49,555 nt of DNA from positions 1 through 49,555 of the forward strand of contig JADHXD010000013.1 of assembly GCA_016783145.1 (NCBI GenBank), in the 5' to 3' direction. Below are positions 1 to 6,790 of this stretch, one piece after another; within the stretch, counting starts at the first letter, position 1, and the number at the start of each line of letters is the position of its first letter. The notes beneath the pieces are model-generated. The model made no database searches. It saw nothing but the letters and a program-made list of their open reading frames with translations, and was not told where the DNA came from. This stretch comes from Anaerolineae bacterium (GTDB lineage: Bacteria; Chloroflexota; Anaerolineae; JAFGEY01). The position numbers were made by a program, and so were the translations under genes.

Positions 1-1543
1 TTTCTTCCGCGATCTCGTCGGAGCTCAGGATACGCGTCCAGGCTGCGGATAATATGATGGCCAGCGGCAGCCCCTGTACCAGACGACAGATCCGGACTAC
101 CGCATCCAGGTTGTTTGCGCTCAAGTCAAAGCCAGGACGCACGCGGCGTGCGCTTTGCGCAAACAGCGCGAGCGCGCTATAGCGATCCAAGACATCGGAT
201 GTCTGGCAGAGGTCCGATGTCTGATCGGGGTATACCATCCCGCCAACGGGCACGAGGTTCTCTCCTGGCACGTTGAGCCGGGCGCGCGAGGTGGCAACGA
301 GGGTGACCTGGGGCGCGGCACGGAGGATTGCGCTGGCGGTGCTGGCTATCCCCCCTGTCATCCCCCGCATAGGAGGGGAGGCTAGCAAGTGCTCGCAATT
401 GTCCAGGATGAGCAGCATCCGTTTGCGTCGCACGTAGTCGAGTAGCTGTTGCATAGGACCCTGTCCACCGGATAGGGCAAAGCCTATGGCGCGGGCGATG
501 GCGGCAGGGACAGCGTCACCCGACTGCAGTGGGTTCAGCGAGACGCAGTAGACGCCATGCTCATAGGCGCGCAATCGGGCCGTCGCTGCCTCCAGAGCCA
601 GGCGCGTCTTGCCGCTGCCGCCGGAGCCAACCAGGCTCAACAGCCGGCAGGCAGGGTCGGCCAGAACCTGCGCAATCTCGGCCAGTTCGCGCTCTCGCCC
701 GACAAAGGGCGTCAACTGGGCAGGAAGGTTGTGCGGGGGGAGGACATCGGGCGCAGGCAGCTCGCCGCCATCCCGGATGCGCTCATAGAGTGCAGTGGTC
801 TCGGCCTCCGGCGCGACATCCAGCTCTGCCTCGAGTGCGCGACAGCAGGCCTGGTACTGGGCCAGGGCCGCATCGCGCTGCCCGTCGAGGGCCAGCACGC
901 CCATCAACTGCCGCTGGGCGGATTCATCCCACGGGGCCAATTCTACCTGGCGCCAGGCATACCTACCGGCACGCTCATACTCGCCCCGCTCTGCAAGGTA
1001 GATGACCAGTCGATGCAGGGTGACCAATGCCCTGCGGAAAAGCTTCTCCCGCGTGAGCAGCGACCAATCCTCAAAAGGTGCGCTGCCGCCCAGGTTCAGG
1101 CCGTCCAGAAAGCTCCCCCGGTACAGCGCGATCGCTTCTGCCCACTGCTCCGGTCGCTCGGGCCGGTCGCGAGCTGGCCGGTATGTGCCCTCCTGGCTGG
1201 TCGCCGACCGGTCCTGGAAGGCCTGCACGTCGAGCCAGCAGTCGCTCGCGCGGTTGAACTGGATCGTCTCGCGGCTGACCAGGAGAAAGGACGGGTCGGC
1301 ATCGCGATCGCCAATCGCTCTGCGCAGGCGGGATAACGTGTTCCGCAAATTGCCGTGCGCCGCGCGGTCTGTGAGGTTGGGCCACAGCAGGCCAGCCAGC
1401 GTTTCGCGGCGATGTGGCCGGTCGGCTTCTACTGCCAGGTAGGCCAACAGCGCACGTGCCTTGCTCGATTCGAAATGGGCGATGGGTTGCCCGTCCAGCA
1501 CAGCCCGAAAGGGGCCGAGCAGGGATAGCCGCAAGTGTGCCAC
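1..1543 (-). CDS. SARP/AfsR-family transcriptional activator with NB-ARC ATPase (3' end outside window)
   Basis: Translating the minus strand from a GTG at 1541-1543 (AGGT just upstream) gives an open frame of 514 codons that continues past the left edge. Residues 1-100 form a winged-helix OmpR-like DNA-binding region; residues 101-260 match a bacterial transcriptional activation domain of helical repeats (ERAGRYAWRQVELAPWDESA near 191-210). A P-loop GSGGSGKTR lies near 306-314 and a Walker B segment LLILDNCEH near 377-385, typical of the NB-ARC/STAND part of AfsR-like proteins. The family activates nearby genes by binding heptamer direct repeats. It is divergent from the operon at 1700-2970, whose promoter holds such repeats, so that operon is the likely target. 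The C-terminal TPR part and stop are outside the window. The start is inferred because no ATG is near. Confidence 0.88.
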   Translation of the reverse strand, partial: MAHLRLSLLGPFRAVLDGQPIAHFESSKARALLAYLAVEADRPHRRETLAGLLWPNLTDRAAHGNLRNTLSRLRRAIGDRDADPSFLLVSRETIQFNRASDCWLDVQAFQDRSATSQEGTYRPARDRPERPEQWAEAIALYRGSFLDGLNLGGSAPFEDWSLLTREKLFRRALVTLHRLVIYLAERGEYERAGRYAWRQVELAPWDESAQRQLMGVLALDGQRDAALAQYQACCRALEAELDVAPEAETTALYERIRDGGELPAPDVLPPHNLPAQLTPFVGRERELAEIAQVLADPACRLLSLVGSGGSGKTRLALEAATARLRAYEHGVYCVSLNPLQSGDAVPAAIARAIGFALSGGQGPMQQLLDYVRRKRMLLILDNCEHLLASPPMRGMTGGIASTASAILRAAPQVTLVATSRARLNVPGENLVPVGGMVYPDQTSDLCQTSDVLDRYSALALFAQSARRVRPGFDLSANNLDAVVRICRLVQGLPLAIILSAAWTRILSSDEIAEE

Positions 1544-1579
1544 TTGTACCTCGTGCAGTCAAGAGACGTAGATTGGATT

Positions 1580-1585
1580 ATTATA
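1580..1585 (-). promoter_or_regulatory. -10 box of the SARP regulator gene
   Basis: The minus strand reads TATAAT here, about 37 bases upstream of the GTG start of the regulator. No convincing -35 box is seen 16-18 bases further up, which would suit an activator-dependent promoter. Inference only. Confidence 0.4.
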
Positions 1586-1616
1586 TCACGCTTGTTCCGA
1601 ACTGCCTACTGGCCTG

Positions 1617-1661
1617 TCGGTACGTTCTCGGTACGATCTCGGTACGCCCGCGCGATATACT
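1617..1661 (+). promoter_or_regulatory. Putative SARP operator: three TCGGTAC repeats at 11-bp period plus -10 box
   Basis: TCGGTAC occurs at 1617-1623, 1628-1634 and 1639-1645, each exactly 11 bases apart, so all lie on the same DNA face. A -10 box TATACT follows at 1656-1661, ten bases after the last heptamer, and there is no -35 consensus. This is the known architecture of SARP-regulated promoters, where heptamer direct repeats with an 11-bp period sit just upstream of the -10 box. The site lies between the SARP gene and the operon at 1700-2970 and points toward that operon. Confidence 0.7.
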
Positions 1662-1699
1662 GGTCCCATCACATAGAGAGGTGGCAGGGCATCGGCTGG

Positions 1700-1939
1700 A
1701 TGGACGAGCAGGGGCGGCACAGTGTCTCGTATCTGCTGCGTTTGTGGCAGGTAGAGAACGGCGATGGGCTCGGCTGGCGGGCATCGCTGGAAGCTCTGGG
1801 CGGCGATCGCCTGGCCTTTGCCAACATCGACGAGCTGTGCGCGTTTCTGCGCTGGGAAGCCGGCCTGCCGCCGAGTTTGCCGCCGGCATCGCCGCCGGAA
1901 CGGAATGACCCAGCAGCAAAGAAGGGAGACTTGAAATGA
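1700..1939 (+). CDS. Small conserved protein (YLLRLW-type, Chloroflexota)
   Basis: A 79-residue protein beginning MDEQGRHSVSYLLRLW. The pattern SYLLRLW, then WRASLE, then a segment FANIDELCAFLRWEAG matches small uncharacterised proteins often seen in Chloroflexota next to regulators and export genes; no biochemical function is known to me. The last third is Pro/Ala-rich. The ATG at 1700 was chosen because it lies about 40 bases downstream of the -10 box at 1656-1661 and because homology starts there; upstream in-frame sequence would overlap the promoter. The stop overlaps the next start (ATGA at 1936-1939), so translation is probably coupled to the kelch lipoprotein gene. Confidence 0.65.
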   Translation: MDEQGRHSVSYLLRLWQVENGDGLGWRASLEALGGDRLAFANIDELCAFLRWEAGLPPSLPPASPPERNDPAAKKGDLK

Positions 1940-2970
1940 ACAAGACGGTCCACACCACATTTCGCTCGGCCGCTCGCAAGCGGCGCTACGTCTGCACGCT
2001 GGCACTGGTCCTGGTCGCCCTGGTGGGCTGCCAAGCCGCACCACCCACGGCGACGCCCACTCCCGTGCCCCCCACCGCGACACCGTTACCCCCGACCGCC
2101 ACGCCCGTGCCGCCGACGCCGACGCCGGAGCCGCAGCCCTGGCAGCAGAAGGCACGCATGCCCGCACCGGTTGGCGGCGCGACTGCCGGCGTCGTGGATA
2201 ACAAGATCTATCTCATCGGCGGAGGCAAGACTGGGCGTACCGGCGGTGGCCTGGTGCAGGTGTACGATCCGGCTACAGATACCTGGGCACAGGGGGCTGA
2301 CATGCCCACTTACAGGGCCTTTGCGTCTGCCAGTGTCGTGGAGGACAAGATCTATGTCTTTGGCGGTTCGCCGGGCGCCAACGCGTTTCTTTCGTCCGCG
2401 ATCGAGGTCTACGACCCGGCGACCGATACCTGGGAGCAGCGGGCGGACATGCCCACGCCGAGATGGAGATTCGGTACGCACATGGTGGAGGGCAAGGTCT
2501 ATGCCTTTGGCGGGGACCTGGAATGCACCTGCTCGGTGGAGGTGTACGACTCGGCAACGGACACCTGGGAGAAGCGGGCGAACATGCCCAACCCACGGTC
2601 CCTTGGGTCCTCCGCTCTAGTGGATGGCAAGATCTACCTGTTCGGCGGGTCTTCTCCAGAAGGTAACCTGTCCGTCCTGGACGTGTACGATCCGGCGAGC
2701 GATACCTGGACGCAGGTCGCCGACATGCCCGTGCTGGGAGCGAACCTCGCGAGCTGCGTGCTGGATGGCCGGATCTATGCCATCTTGGGCGACTCCCCAA
2801 TCGTAGAGGTGTATGACCCTACCACCGGCGAGTGGCAGCGGGGGCCAGACTTTCCTGTACCACGGCACGTGCATACCGTCGCCAGTGTGGGTGGCAAGGT
2901 CTATGTCCTGGGCGGCGGCTTGCAGGCCCTTCCAATGGGGGGTGTGTGGGAGTACGATCCTGCACGGTGA
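1936..2970 (+). CDS. Kelch-repeat lipoprotein
   Basis: A 344-residue protein. It has a basic N-terminus, a hydrophobic stretch and a lipobox LVGC with Cys32, so it should be lipid-anchored outside the membrane. A Thr/Pro-rich linker (PTATPTPVPPTATP type) spans residues 37-67. About six kelch motifs follow, each with the pattern DxxIYxxGG, then EVYDPATDTW, then an ADMPTPR-like turn; they should fold as a beta-propeller. Such propellers usually bind partners or glycans; no catalytic residues can be assigned. The gene overlaps the small gene upstream by four bases and is probably expressed under the SARP-type promoter. Confidence 0.85.
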   Translation: MNKTVHTTFRSAARKRRYVCTLALVLVALVGCQAAPPTATPTPVPPTATPLPPTATPVPPTPTPEPQPWQQKARMPAPVGGATAGVVDNKIYLIGGGKTGRTGGGLVQVYDPATDTWAQGADMPTYRAFASASVVEDKIYVFGGSPGANAFLSSAIEVYDPATDTWEQRADMPTPRWRFGTHMVEGKVYAFGGDLECTCSVEVYDSATDTWEKRANMPNPRSLGSSALVDGKIYLFGGSSPEGNLSVLDVYDPASDTWTQVADMPVLGANLASCVLDGRIYAILGDSPIVEVYDPTTGEWQRGPDFPVPRHVHTVASVGGKVYVLGGGLQALPMGGVWEYDPAR

Positions 2971-3034
2971 GCCAGCGGCAAGCAGCAGGCACGTTCAGTC
3001 ATACAACCGGCGGCGGGCGCAAAAGCTCGCCGCC

Positions 3035-3300
3035 CTAGGTATCAGCCTCCCCCAGCTCGACCAGCAGTTCCGCCACCGTCGCCTCCAGATCCCTTGCCCG
3101 ACCCTGCTCCTGCGCGGCCCGACCAACGTCTGGCGGCAAGGTCGCTGCCACAGCGGCGACGTGTTTTCCTGCCACGTCCTCAAACCGGCGCGAGCTAGCG
3201 CCAGACGGGTGACCCGAGGCTAGGGCACACAGCTCTACGGCGCGCGCCGCTCTGCGTCTCCCCGATCGGCCAGGAGCAAGGCTAGCAAGGGCAGCGCTAT
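3035..3300 (-). pseudogene. Remnant of the C-terminus of an AfsR/LuxR-type TPR regulator
   Basis: The minus strand between about 3300 and the stop at 3035-3037 reads RAVELCALASGHP, then RRFEDVAGKHVAAVAATLPP, then GRARDLEATVAELLVELGE. This is the usual C-terminal end of the large TPR-bearing regulators of Chloroflexota, with about 90 residues left and no start or N-terminal domains. The 2971-3449 interval otherwise holds only a promoter-like site for the next unit. It is a gene remnant; the parent may be the regulator at the left edge or a relative. Boundaries are approximate. Confidence 0.55.
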
Positions 3301-3394
3301 CGTACGCGGCTGCGGATCCCCCGTCGAGCGGCCTAGCCGTTCGCTCTTGTGCCGCGTTTTGAGGTGTGCGCATCGTATTGTAGTGAACACCTAC

Positions 3395-3423
3395 TTGTGC
3401 TCTGCCGGGCTATTGAGTACAAT
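3395..3423 (+). promoter_or_regulatory. Promoter-like site upstream of half-gene copy 1
   Basis: TTGTGC at 3395-3400 and TACAAT at 3418-3423 are separated by 17 bases. The same arrangement is conserved 5' of copy 2 (4919-4947), and the homology between the two units begins right here, which supports a functional promoter. AAGGG lies five bases before the start at 3450. Confidence 0.5.
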
Positions 3424-3449
3424 CCTGGACGTGAGCACAAAGGGATGAT

Positions 3450-4073
3450 ATGTATTGTGCCCCACAGTACAAGTTCTACGGCCCGCATATGGGCGTGCTT
3501 TACGGCAAGTACGAGCTGTTGGACCGGCTGCGCGCCTACAAGGTCCGTCCCGCGCCCAACGATCCGCCGGGCAAGTACGAGACGGGGACGCAGAACCACG
3601 AGGGGATTGCAGGGACGCTGGCTGCGGTGAACTACTTGGCTGGGATTGGCCAGCAGTATGGCAAGAAGTACCGAGATCGCTTCCCTGGCTTTTCAGGCCG
3701 GCGATTGGACCTCAAGACAGGCATGACGGTGTTGCGGGAGTACGATCACGTGCTGAGCGCGGCGATCCTGGATGAGCTGGAGACGCTGCCCAGGGTCTGT
3801 GTCCACGGCATCAGCGACCGGAGCCGGCTGGAGGAGAGGGTGCCGACGGTGTCGTTCACGTGGGGGGATCGCCATCCGAGGGACATTGCGGCGGCGCTGG
3901 GAGAGCAAGGGATCTATGTCTGGGACGGCAACTACTACGCACTGGCGGTGACGGAGCGCCTGGGTCTGGAGGGCAAGGGCGGGATGGTGCGCATTGGCGC
4001 GGTACACTATAACACGGTGGAAGAGATCAAGCGGTTGGGGGATGCGCTGCGGGCGATAGTGTCACAGCAGTAG
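3450..4073 (+). CDS. C-terminal half of a cysteine desulfurase-like class V aminotransferase (copy 1)
   Basis: A 207-residue protein matching the second half of class V aminotransferase/cysteine desulfurase-like proteins. It begins seven residues before the PLP-binding lysine region: YKFYGPHMGVLYGK with Lys8. Other family landmarks are KYETGTQNHEG (38-55 region), ERVPTVSFTW, YVWDGNYYALAV and the ending MVRIGAVHYNTVEEIKRL. The N-terminal ~200 residues of a normal ~400-residue enzyme, including most of the cofactor-binding domain, are absent, so independent desulfurase activity is unlikely. It has its own promoter-like site and ribosome binding site, both conserved in copy 2, and no frameshift. 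It may be a maintained truncated protein or a recent duplicate. The stop is three bases from the stop of the convergent HEPN gene. Confidence 0.7.
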   Translation: MYCAPQYKFYGPHMGVLYGKYELLDRLRAYKVRPAPNDPPGKYETGTQNHEGIAGTLAAVNYLAGIGQQYGKKYRDRFPGFSGRRLDLKTGMTVLREYDHVLSAAILDELETLPRVCVHGISDRSRLEERVPTVSFTWGDRHPRDIAAALGEQGIYVWDGNYYALAVTERLGLEGKGGMVRIGAVHYNTVEEIKRLGDALRAIVSQQ

Positions 4074-4076
4074 ATT

Positions 4077-4466
4077 TCACTGCTCAGGATCTTCCAGGAT
4101 CAGTGGAACCATCTGTCGAATCGCTTCTATTGCGCTCTCCAATTCACCGCGAGGCGGCGCCGAGGAGCCAATAAAGGGGTAGCGTTCTTGCACGTAGAAC
4201 TCTCTGATGATGATGCAGTCATCAAGGTATTCCTCGAACCTGCTATCTTGGACCATCGCCTCGTTCAAGAGGATCTCTAGATCGTGGGTTCGCCTCAGTT
4301 CCCATCCTTTGCCAAGCAGGTAGCCTTTCAGATACTTTTCGACTGCCTGCTGCAAGTGGAAGCCTGCGCCTTCGATGTCATCCGCTGCGAGCAGTATTTC
4401 GACCCGTCGCATATCCCTCGCCGCTTTTTCGAACCAGTCTTCAGATAGCAGGGACTCTCGGCGCAT
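4077..4466 (-). CDS. HEPN-domain protein (PF05168-like), toxin-side partner of MNT
   Basis: A 129-residue helical protein: LSEDWFEKAARDMRRVEILL, then GAGFHLQQAVEKYLKGYLL, then THDLEILLNEA and YVQERYPF near residue 93. This is the pattern of the short HEPN family whose genes stand beside minimal nucleotidyltransferases. In such pairs HEPN is usually the RNase-type toxin, but the R-x4-6-H motif is not obvious here, so RNase activity is uncertain. The gene overlaps the preceding MNT gene by 26 bases and ends three bases from the stop of the half-gene at 3450-4073. Confidence 0.75.
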   Translation of the reverse strand: MRRESLLSEDWFEKAARDMRRVEILLAADDIEGAGFHLQQAVEKYLKGYLLGKGWELRRTHDLEILLNEAMVQDSRFEEYLDDCIIIREFYVQERYPFIGSSAPPRGELESAIEAIRQMVPLILEDPEQ

Positions 4467-4791
4467 CGTATAGCACTTCCCCTTTCTCCATAATCTCCGT
4501 CAGGAAAGGGTCCCCCTTTTCGAGTTGTAAGGCGAGTTCCTGGGGTGTAATGACCAGCGGCTGTATGGGGGTCTTGCGTCGTTTGTCCTGCACAATACGG
4601 CCGACTTGCACCCGCCGCCAGAAAGGTGTTTCCGATGTCTCCTTGACGATTAGCAGGTCGAGATCACTGTGTTGATCAGGTTCTCCGTAGGCGTGGGAGC
4701 CAAACAAGATGACCTGCTGCGGAGTATATTCCGCAATCAGTTTGCCTAGAAGCCTTTCCAGATCCTGCTTGGCTTGGACGGTGCCCTTCAT
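4441..4791 (-). CDS. MNT-type nucleotidyltransferase antitoxin (MntA-like)
   Basis: A 116-residue protein of the DNA polymerase beta-like nucleotidyltransferase superfamily. The GS-x10-DxD motif is intact: GS at residues 31-32 and Asp43/Asp45 in HSDLDLLIV. The N-terminal helix (QAKQDLERLLGKLI) and the strand before the motif are present, so it appears full length. Proteins of this type neutralise HEPN partners, in the studied HepT/MntA pair by adding AMP to the toxin. It lies upstream of and overlaps the HEPN gene, the usual order for co-translated pairs. Confidence 0.8.
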   Translation of the reverse strand: MKGTVQAKQDLERLLGKLIAEYTPQQVILFGSHAYGEPDQHSDLDLLIVKETSETPFWRRVQVGRIVQDKRRKTPIQPLVITPQELALQLEKGDPFLTEIMEKGEVLYDAPRVPAI

Positions 4792-4918
4792 ACGCTCTCC
4801 ATATCATCAGTTTGATCCAGCGGCCACCCCACTCTTCTTGGTTGATCCACAGCGCCTCAAGTATAACACAACTGTGCTGAGGAGCAAAACACAGGCCAAC
4901 TGGAGGCACCTCAGTCAC

Positions 4919-4947
4919 TTGTGCCCTGCCGGGCAAGCGAGTGCAAT
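4919..4947 (+). promoter_or_regulatory. Promoter-like site upstream of half-gene copy 2
   Basis: TTGTGC at 4919-4924 and TGCAAT at 4942-4947 with a 17-base spacer, aligned with the site before copy 1 (3395-3423). The sequences from here to the start codon are clearly homologous in the two units. AAAGGG precedes the ATG at 4974 by four bases. Confidence 0.45.
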
Positions 4948-4973
4948 CCTGGCAGTGAGCGCAAAAGGGTTGT

Positions 4974-5606
4974 ATGAATTGTGACTCGCACTACAAGTTC
5001 TACGGCCCGCATCTCGGCGTGCTGTACGGCAAGTACGATCTGCTGGACCGGCTGCGTGCGTACAAGGTGCGTCCGGCACCCGACGATCCGCCGGGTAAGT
5101 ATGAGACGGGCACGCAGAATCACGAGGGCATCGCCGGCACATTGGCCGCGGTGAACTACCTGGCTCGGATCGGCGAGCAGTACGGTGGACCCTATGAGGA
5201 CCGCTTTCCTGGCTTCTCGGGCCGGCGCCTGCAGCTCAAGACGGGGATGACCGTCCTGCGCGAGTATGACCACGTGCTCAGCGCGGCAATCCTGGACGCG
5301 CTGGAGACGCTGCCCGGCGTGCGGATCCACGGGATCGCCGACCGGAATCGGCTGGAGGAGCGCGTGCCGACGGTGTCGTTCACCTGGGAGGGTCGCCATC
5401 CGCGCGAGATCGCCAAAGCGCTGGGCGAGCAGGGCATTTTTGTATGGGATGGCAACTACTATGCGTTAGCTGTCACCGAGCGCCTGGGACTGGAGGGCAA
5501 AGGCGGGATGGTGCGCATTGGCGCGGTGCACTATAACACGGTGGAGGAGATCAAGCGGTTGGGGGATGCGCTGCGCGGGATCGCGCATCGGTCGTCACAA
5601 GTTTGA
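4974..5606 (+). CDS. C-terminal half of a cysteine desulfurase-like class V aminotransferase (copy 2)
   Basis: A 210-residue protein nearly collinear with copy 1; by eye most residues are identical, with differences scattered through the length and a different last few residues (AHRSSQV). It starts at the same relative point, just before the PLP lysine in HYKFYGPHLGVLYGK, and keeps KYETGTQNHEG, ERVPTVSFTWEGRHP, FVWDGNYYALAV and MVRIGAVHYNTVEEIKRL. The reading frame is intact and the 5' promoter/RBS region is conserved with copy 1, so the duplication included the already truncated gene or both are under the same constraint. A strong promoter for the next module overlaps its stop codon. The full-length parent gene is not in the window. 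Confidence 0.7.
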   Translation: MNCDSHYKFYGPHLGVLYGKYDLLDRLRAYKVRPAPDDPPGKYETGTQNHEGIAGTLAAVNYLARIGEQYGGPYEDRFPGFSGRRLQLKTGMTVLREYDHVLSAAILDALETLPGVRIHGIADRNRLEERVPTVSFTWEGRHPREIAKALGEQGIFVWDGNYYALAVTERLGLEGKGGMVRIGAVHYNTVEEIKRLGDALRGIAHRSSQV

Positions 5607-5632
5607 CGGTTTGCTCTGCGTTATGCTATACT
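5603..5632 (+). promoter_or_regulatory. Promoter of the BrnT toxin-antitoxin module
   Basis: TTGACG at 5603-5608, an 18-base spacer and TATACT at 5627-5632, 43 bases before the BrnT start. The -35 box overlaps the stop of half-gene copy 2. The site resembles the promoter at 12774-12803 beyond the two boxes (AGTTTGAC and ATGCTATACT shared). Confidence 0.65.
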
Positions 5633-5674
5633 ATTCATGGCGAATGCTGCGCGGTTTGAGTCAAGAGGCATCCA

Positions 5675-5965
5675 ATGCAGCTGCAGTTCGAATGGGACGA
5701 GAGAAAAGCCGAGCTCAATCTCAGCAAGCATAGGGTGAGCTTCCATGAAGCCCAGACGGTGTTTCCCGACCCATTAGCGCGCATCTTTGACGATGAGCTA
5801 CATTCGGTAGGCGAACCGCGAGAGATCATCATCGGGCAGTCCAGTGACAATCATCTGCAATTGGTATGCTTTGCGGAGCGCGAACCAGCACTGGTTCGGA
5901 TCATCAGTGCGCGACGCGCAACCAGGCGAGAGCGGAACGATTATGAAGAGTATGGGCACCATTGA
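5675..5965 (+). CDS. brnT: BrnT-family type II toxin (ribonuclease)
   Basis: A 96-residue protein with the typical BrnT layout: FEWDERKAELNLSKHRVSF at the N-terminus, then FPDPLARIFDDELHSVGEPR, then a strand EIIIGQS, and the ending RIISARRATRRERNDYEEY. The family consists of RelE-fold ribonucleases. The conserved FEWD.K...N..KH and IISAR.A...ER..YE residues are all present, so it looks complete. It is preceded by a good promoter and AGAGG. The downstream gene overlaps its 3' end by 23 bases and should be its antitoxin. Confidence 0.88.
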   Translation: MQLQFEWDERKAELNLSKHRVSFHEAQTVFPDPLARIFDDELHSVGEPREIIIGQSSDNHLQLVCFAEREPALVRIISARRATRRERNDYEEYGHH

Positions 5966-6191
5966 GAATGGCCGTGACGAGGCTGAAGACGAGATGCTGG
6001 CTGAGTATGCTTTCGACTACAGCAAGGCTCATCCCAACCGCTTTGCGAGAGACATAGCCGAGGGAAGCCTGGTAGTAGTTCTAGAGCCGGAATTGGCCCG
6101 AGTCTTCAAGACATCTGAACAGGTCAAGGCGATTCTGCGGGCGATCGCAGACACTATGCCACAACCGGAAGCAGAGGCTGTGAGCGGTTGA
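5943..6191 (+). CDS. Putative antitoxin paired with BrnT (non-RHH type)
   Basis: An 82-residue acidic protein. The core is DEMLAEYAFDYSKAHPNRFA, then EGSLVVVLEPELARVFKTSE, then QVKAILRAI. This matches a family of small uncharacterised proteins with a D-EM-x-EYDF start and a VVLDPDVAxVFxxSExVNxALR end that stand beside mRNA-interferase type toxins. It is not the ribbon-helix-helix BrnA usually paired with BrnT. The ATG at 5943 was chosen because it overlaps the 3' end of brnT and matches the start of the conserved core. Its role as antitoxin is inferred from position. Confidence 0.65.
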   Translation: MKSMGTIENGRDEAEDEMLAEYAFDYSKAHPNRFARDIAEGSLVVVLEPELARVFKTSEQVKAILRAIADTMPQPEAEAVSG

Positions 6192-6276
6192 TCTACATGC
6201 TGTGAGGAAGCAACTCTGCTGCTTGAGCTTCCCAAGAGGCTTGGTCCAGTGTGCAGTATGTTGTTGATGGGACATC

Positions 6277-6309
6277 AAAGACGGGAGCGACTCAGCCGCT
6301 CTCGTCTTT
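6277..6309 (+). terminator. Probable terminator after the BrnT module
   Basis: AAAGACGGGAGCG (6277-6289) and CGCTCTCGTCTTT (6297-6309) pair over 13 positions with one G-U, loop of seven bases, ending in TTT. It lies 86 bases after the antitoxin stop. The T-run is short, so strength is uncertain. Confidence 0.5.
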
Positions 6310-6385
6310 GGTTCTGTACAAACATGCAGGGCCGTGGCACAGGAGCAAGCACTGCCCTTTGTATCCGGCTGGGTGTCGGTTACAC

Positions 6386-6622
6386 GAGCGAGTGCCGACG
6401 GTGTCGTTCACCTGGGAAGGTCGTCATCCGAGGGACATCGCGGCGGCGCTGGGCAAGCAGGGGATCTTTGTGTGGGACGGCAACTACTATGCGTTAGCTG
6501 TCACCGAGCGCCTGGGCCTGGAGGGCAAGGGCAGGATGGTGCGCATCGGGGCTGTGCACTATAACACGGTGGAAGAGATCCGGCGGCTGGGGGAGGCGCT
6601 GCGCTCGCGGCAGCCAATCTGA
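6386..6622 (+). pseudogene. 3' remnant of the cysteine desulfurase-like gene (copy 3)
   Basis: The frame reads ERVPTVSFTWEGRHPRDIAA, then GIFVWDGNYYALAVTERLGL, and ends MVRIGAVHYNTVEEIRRLGE plus ALRSRQPI. This equals the last ~75 residues of copies 1 and 2. Sequence upstream of 6386 shows no homology to them, so this copy is 5'-truncated further. A promoter for the next module begins right after its stop. Confidence 0.75.
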
Positions 6623-6626
6623 GAGG

Positions 6627-6655
6627 TTGACAGCGGAAACCCTCTATAGTACACT
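6627..6655 (+). promoter_or_regulatory. Promoter of the nucleotidyltransferase module
   Basis: TTGACA at 6627-6632, a 17-base spacer and TACACT at 6650-6655. It starts five bases after the stop of copy 3, the same relation as the promoter after copy 2. The leader from here to 6790 contains an 18-codon GTG frame (6717-6773) of doubtful meaning. Confidence 0.55.
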
Positions 6656-6790
6656 GAGTTCAGACAAGCAATCTCGTCTACGAGCGATCGGTCTGGAGCT
6701 ATAGAGGCGCATTCAAGTGGACATTCGTGTCATAGACGAAGCGGTGCAACAAATCGAGATGCTTTGTCTTTGAAAGGTGCCAGAGGCACT

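Noticed and set aside
1936-2970. Thr/Pro linker repeats of the kelch lipoprotein as an unusual tandem repeat
   Set aside because: Such linkers are ordinary in lipoproteins of this phylum.
6717-6773. 18-codon GTG frame in the leader of the nucleotidyltransferase module
   Set aside because: GAGGCG is nearby but the peptide has no recognisable family and the stop is just before a TTG alternative start; too little to call a gene.
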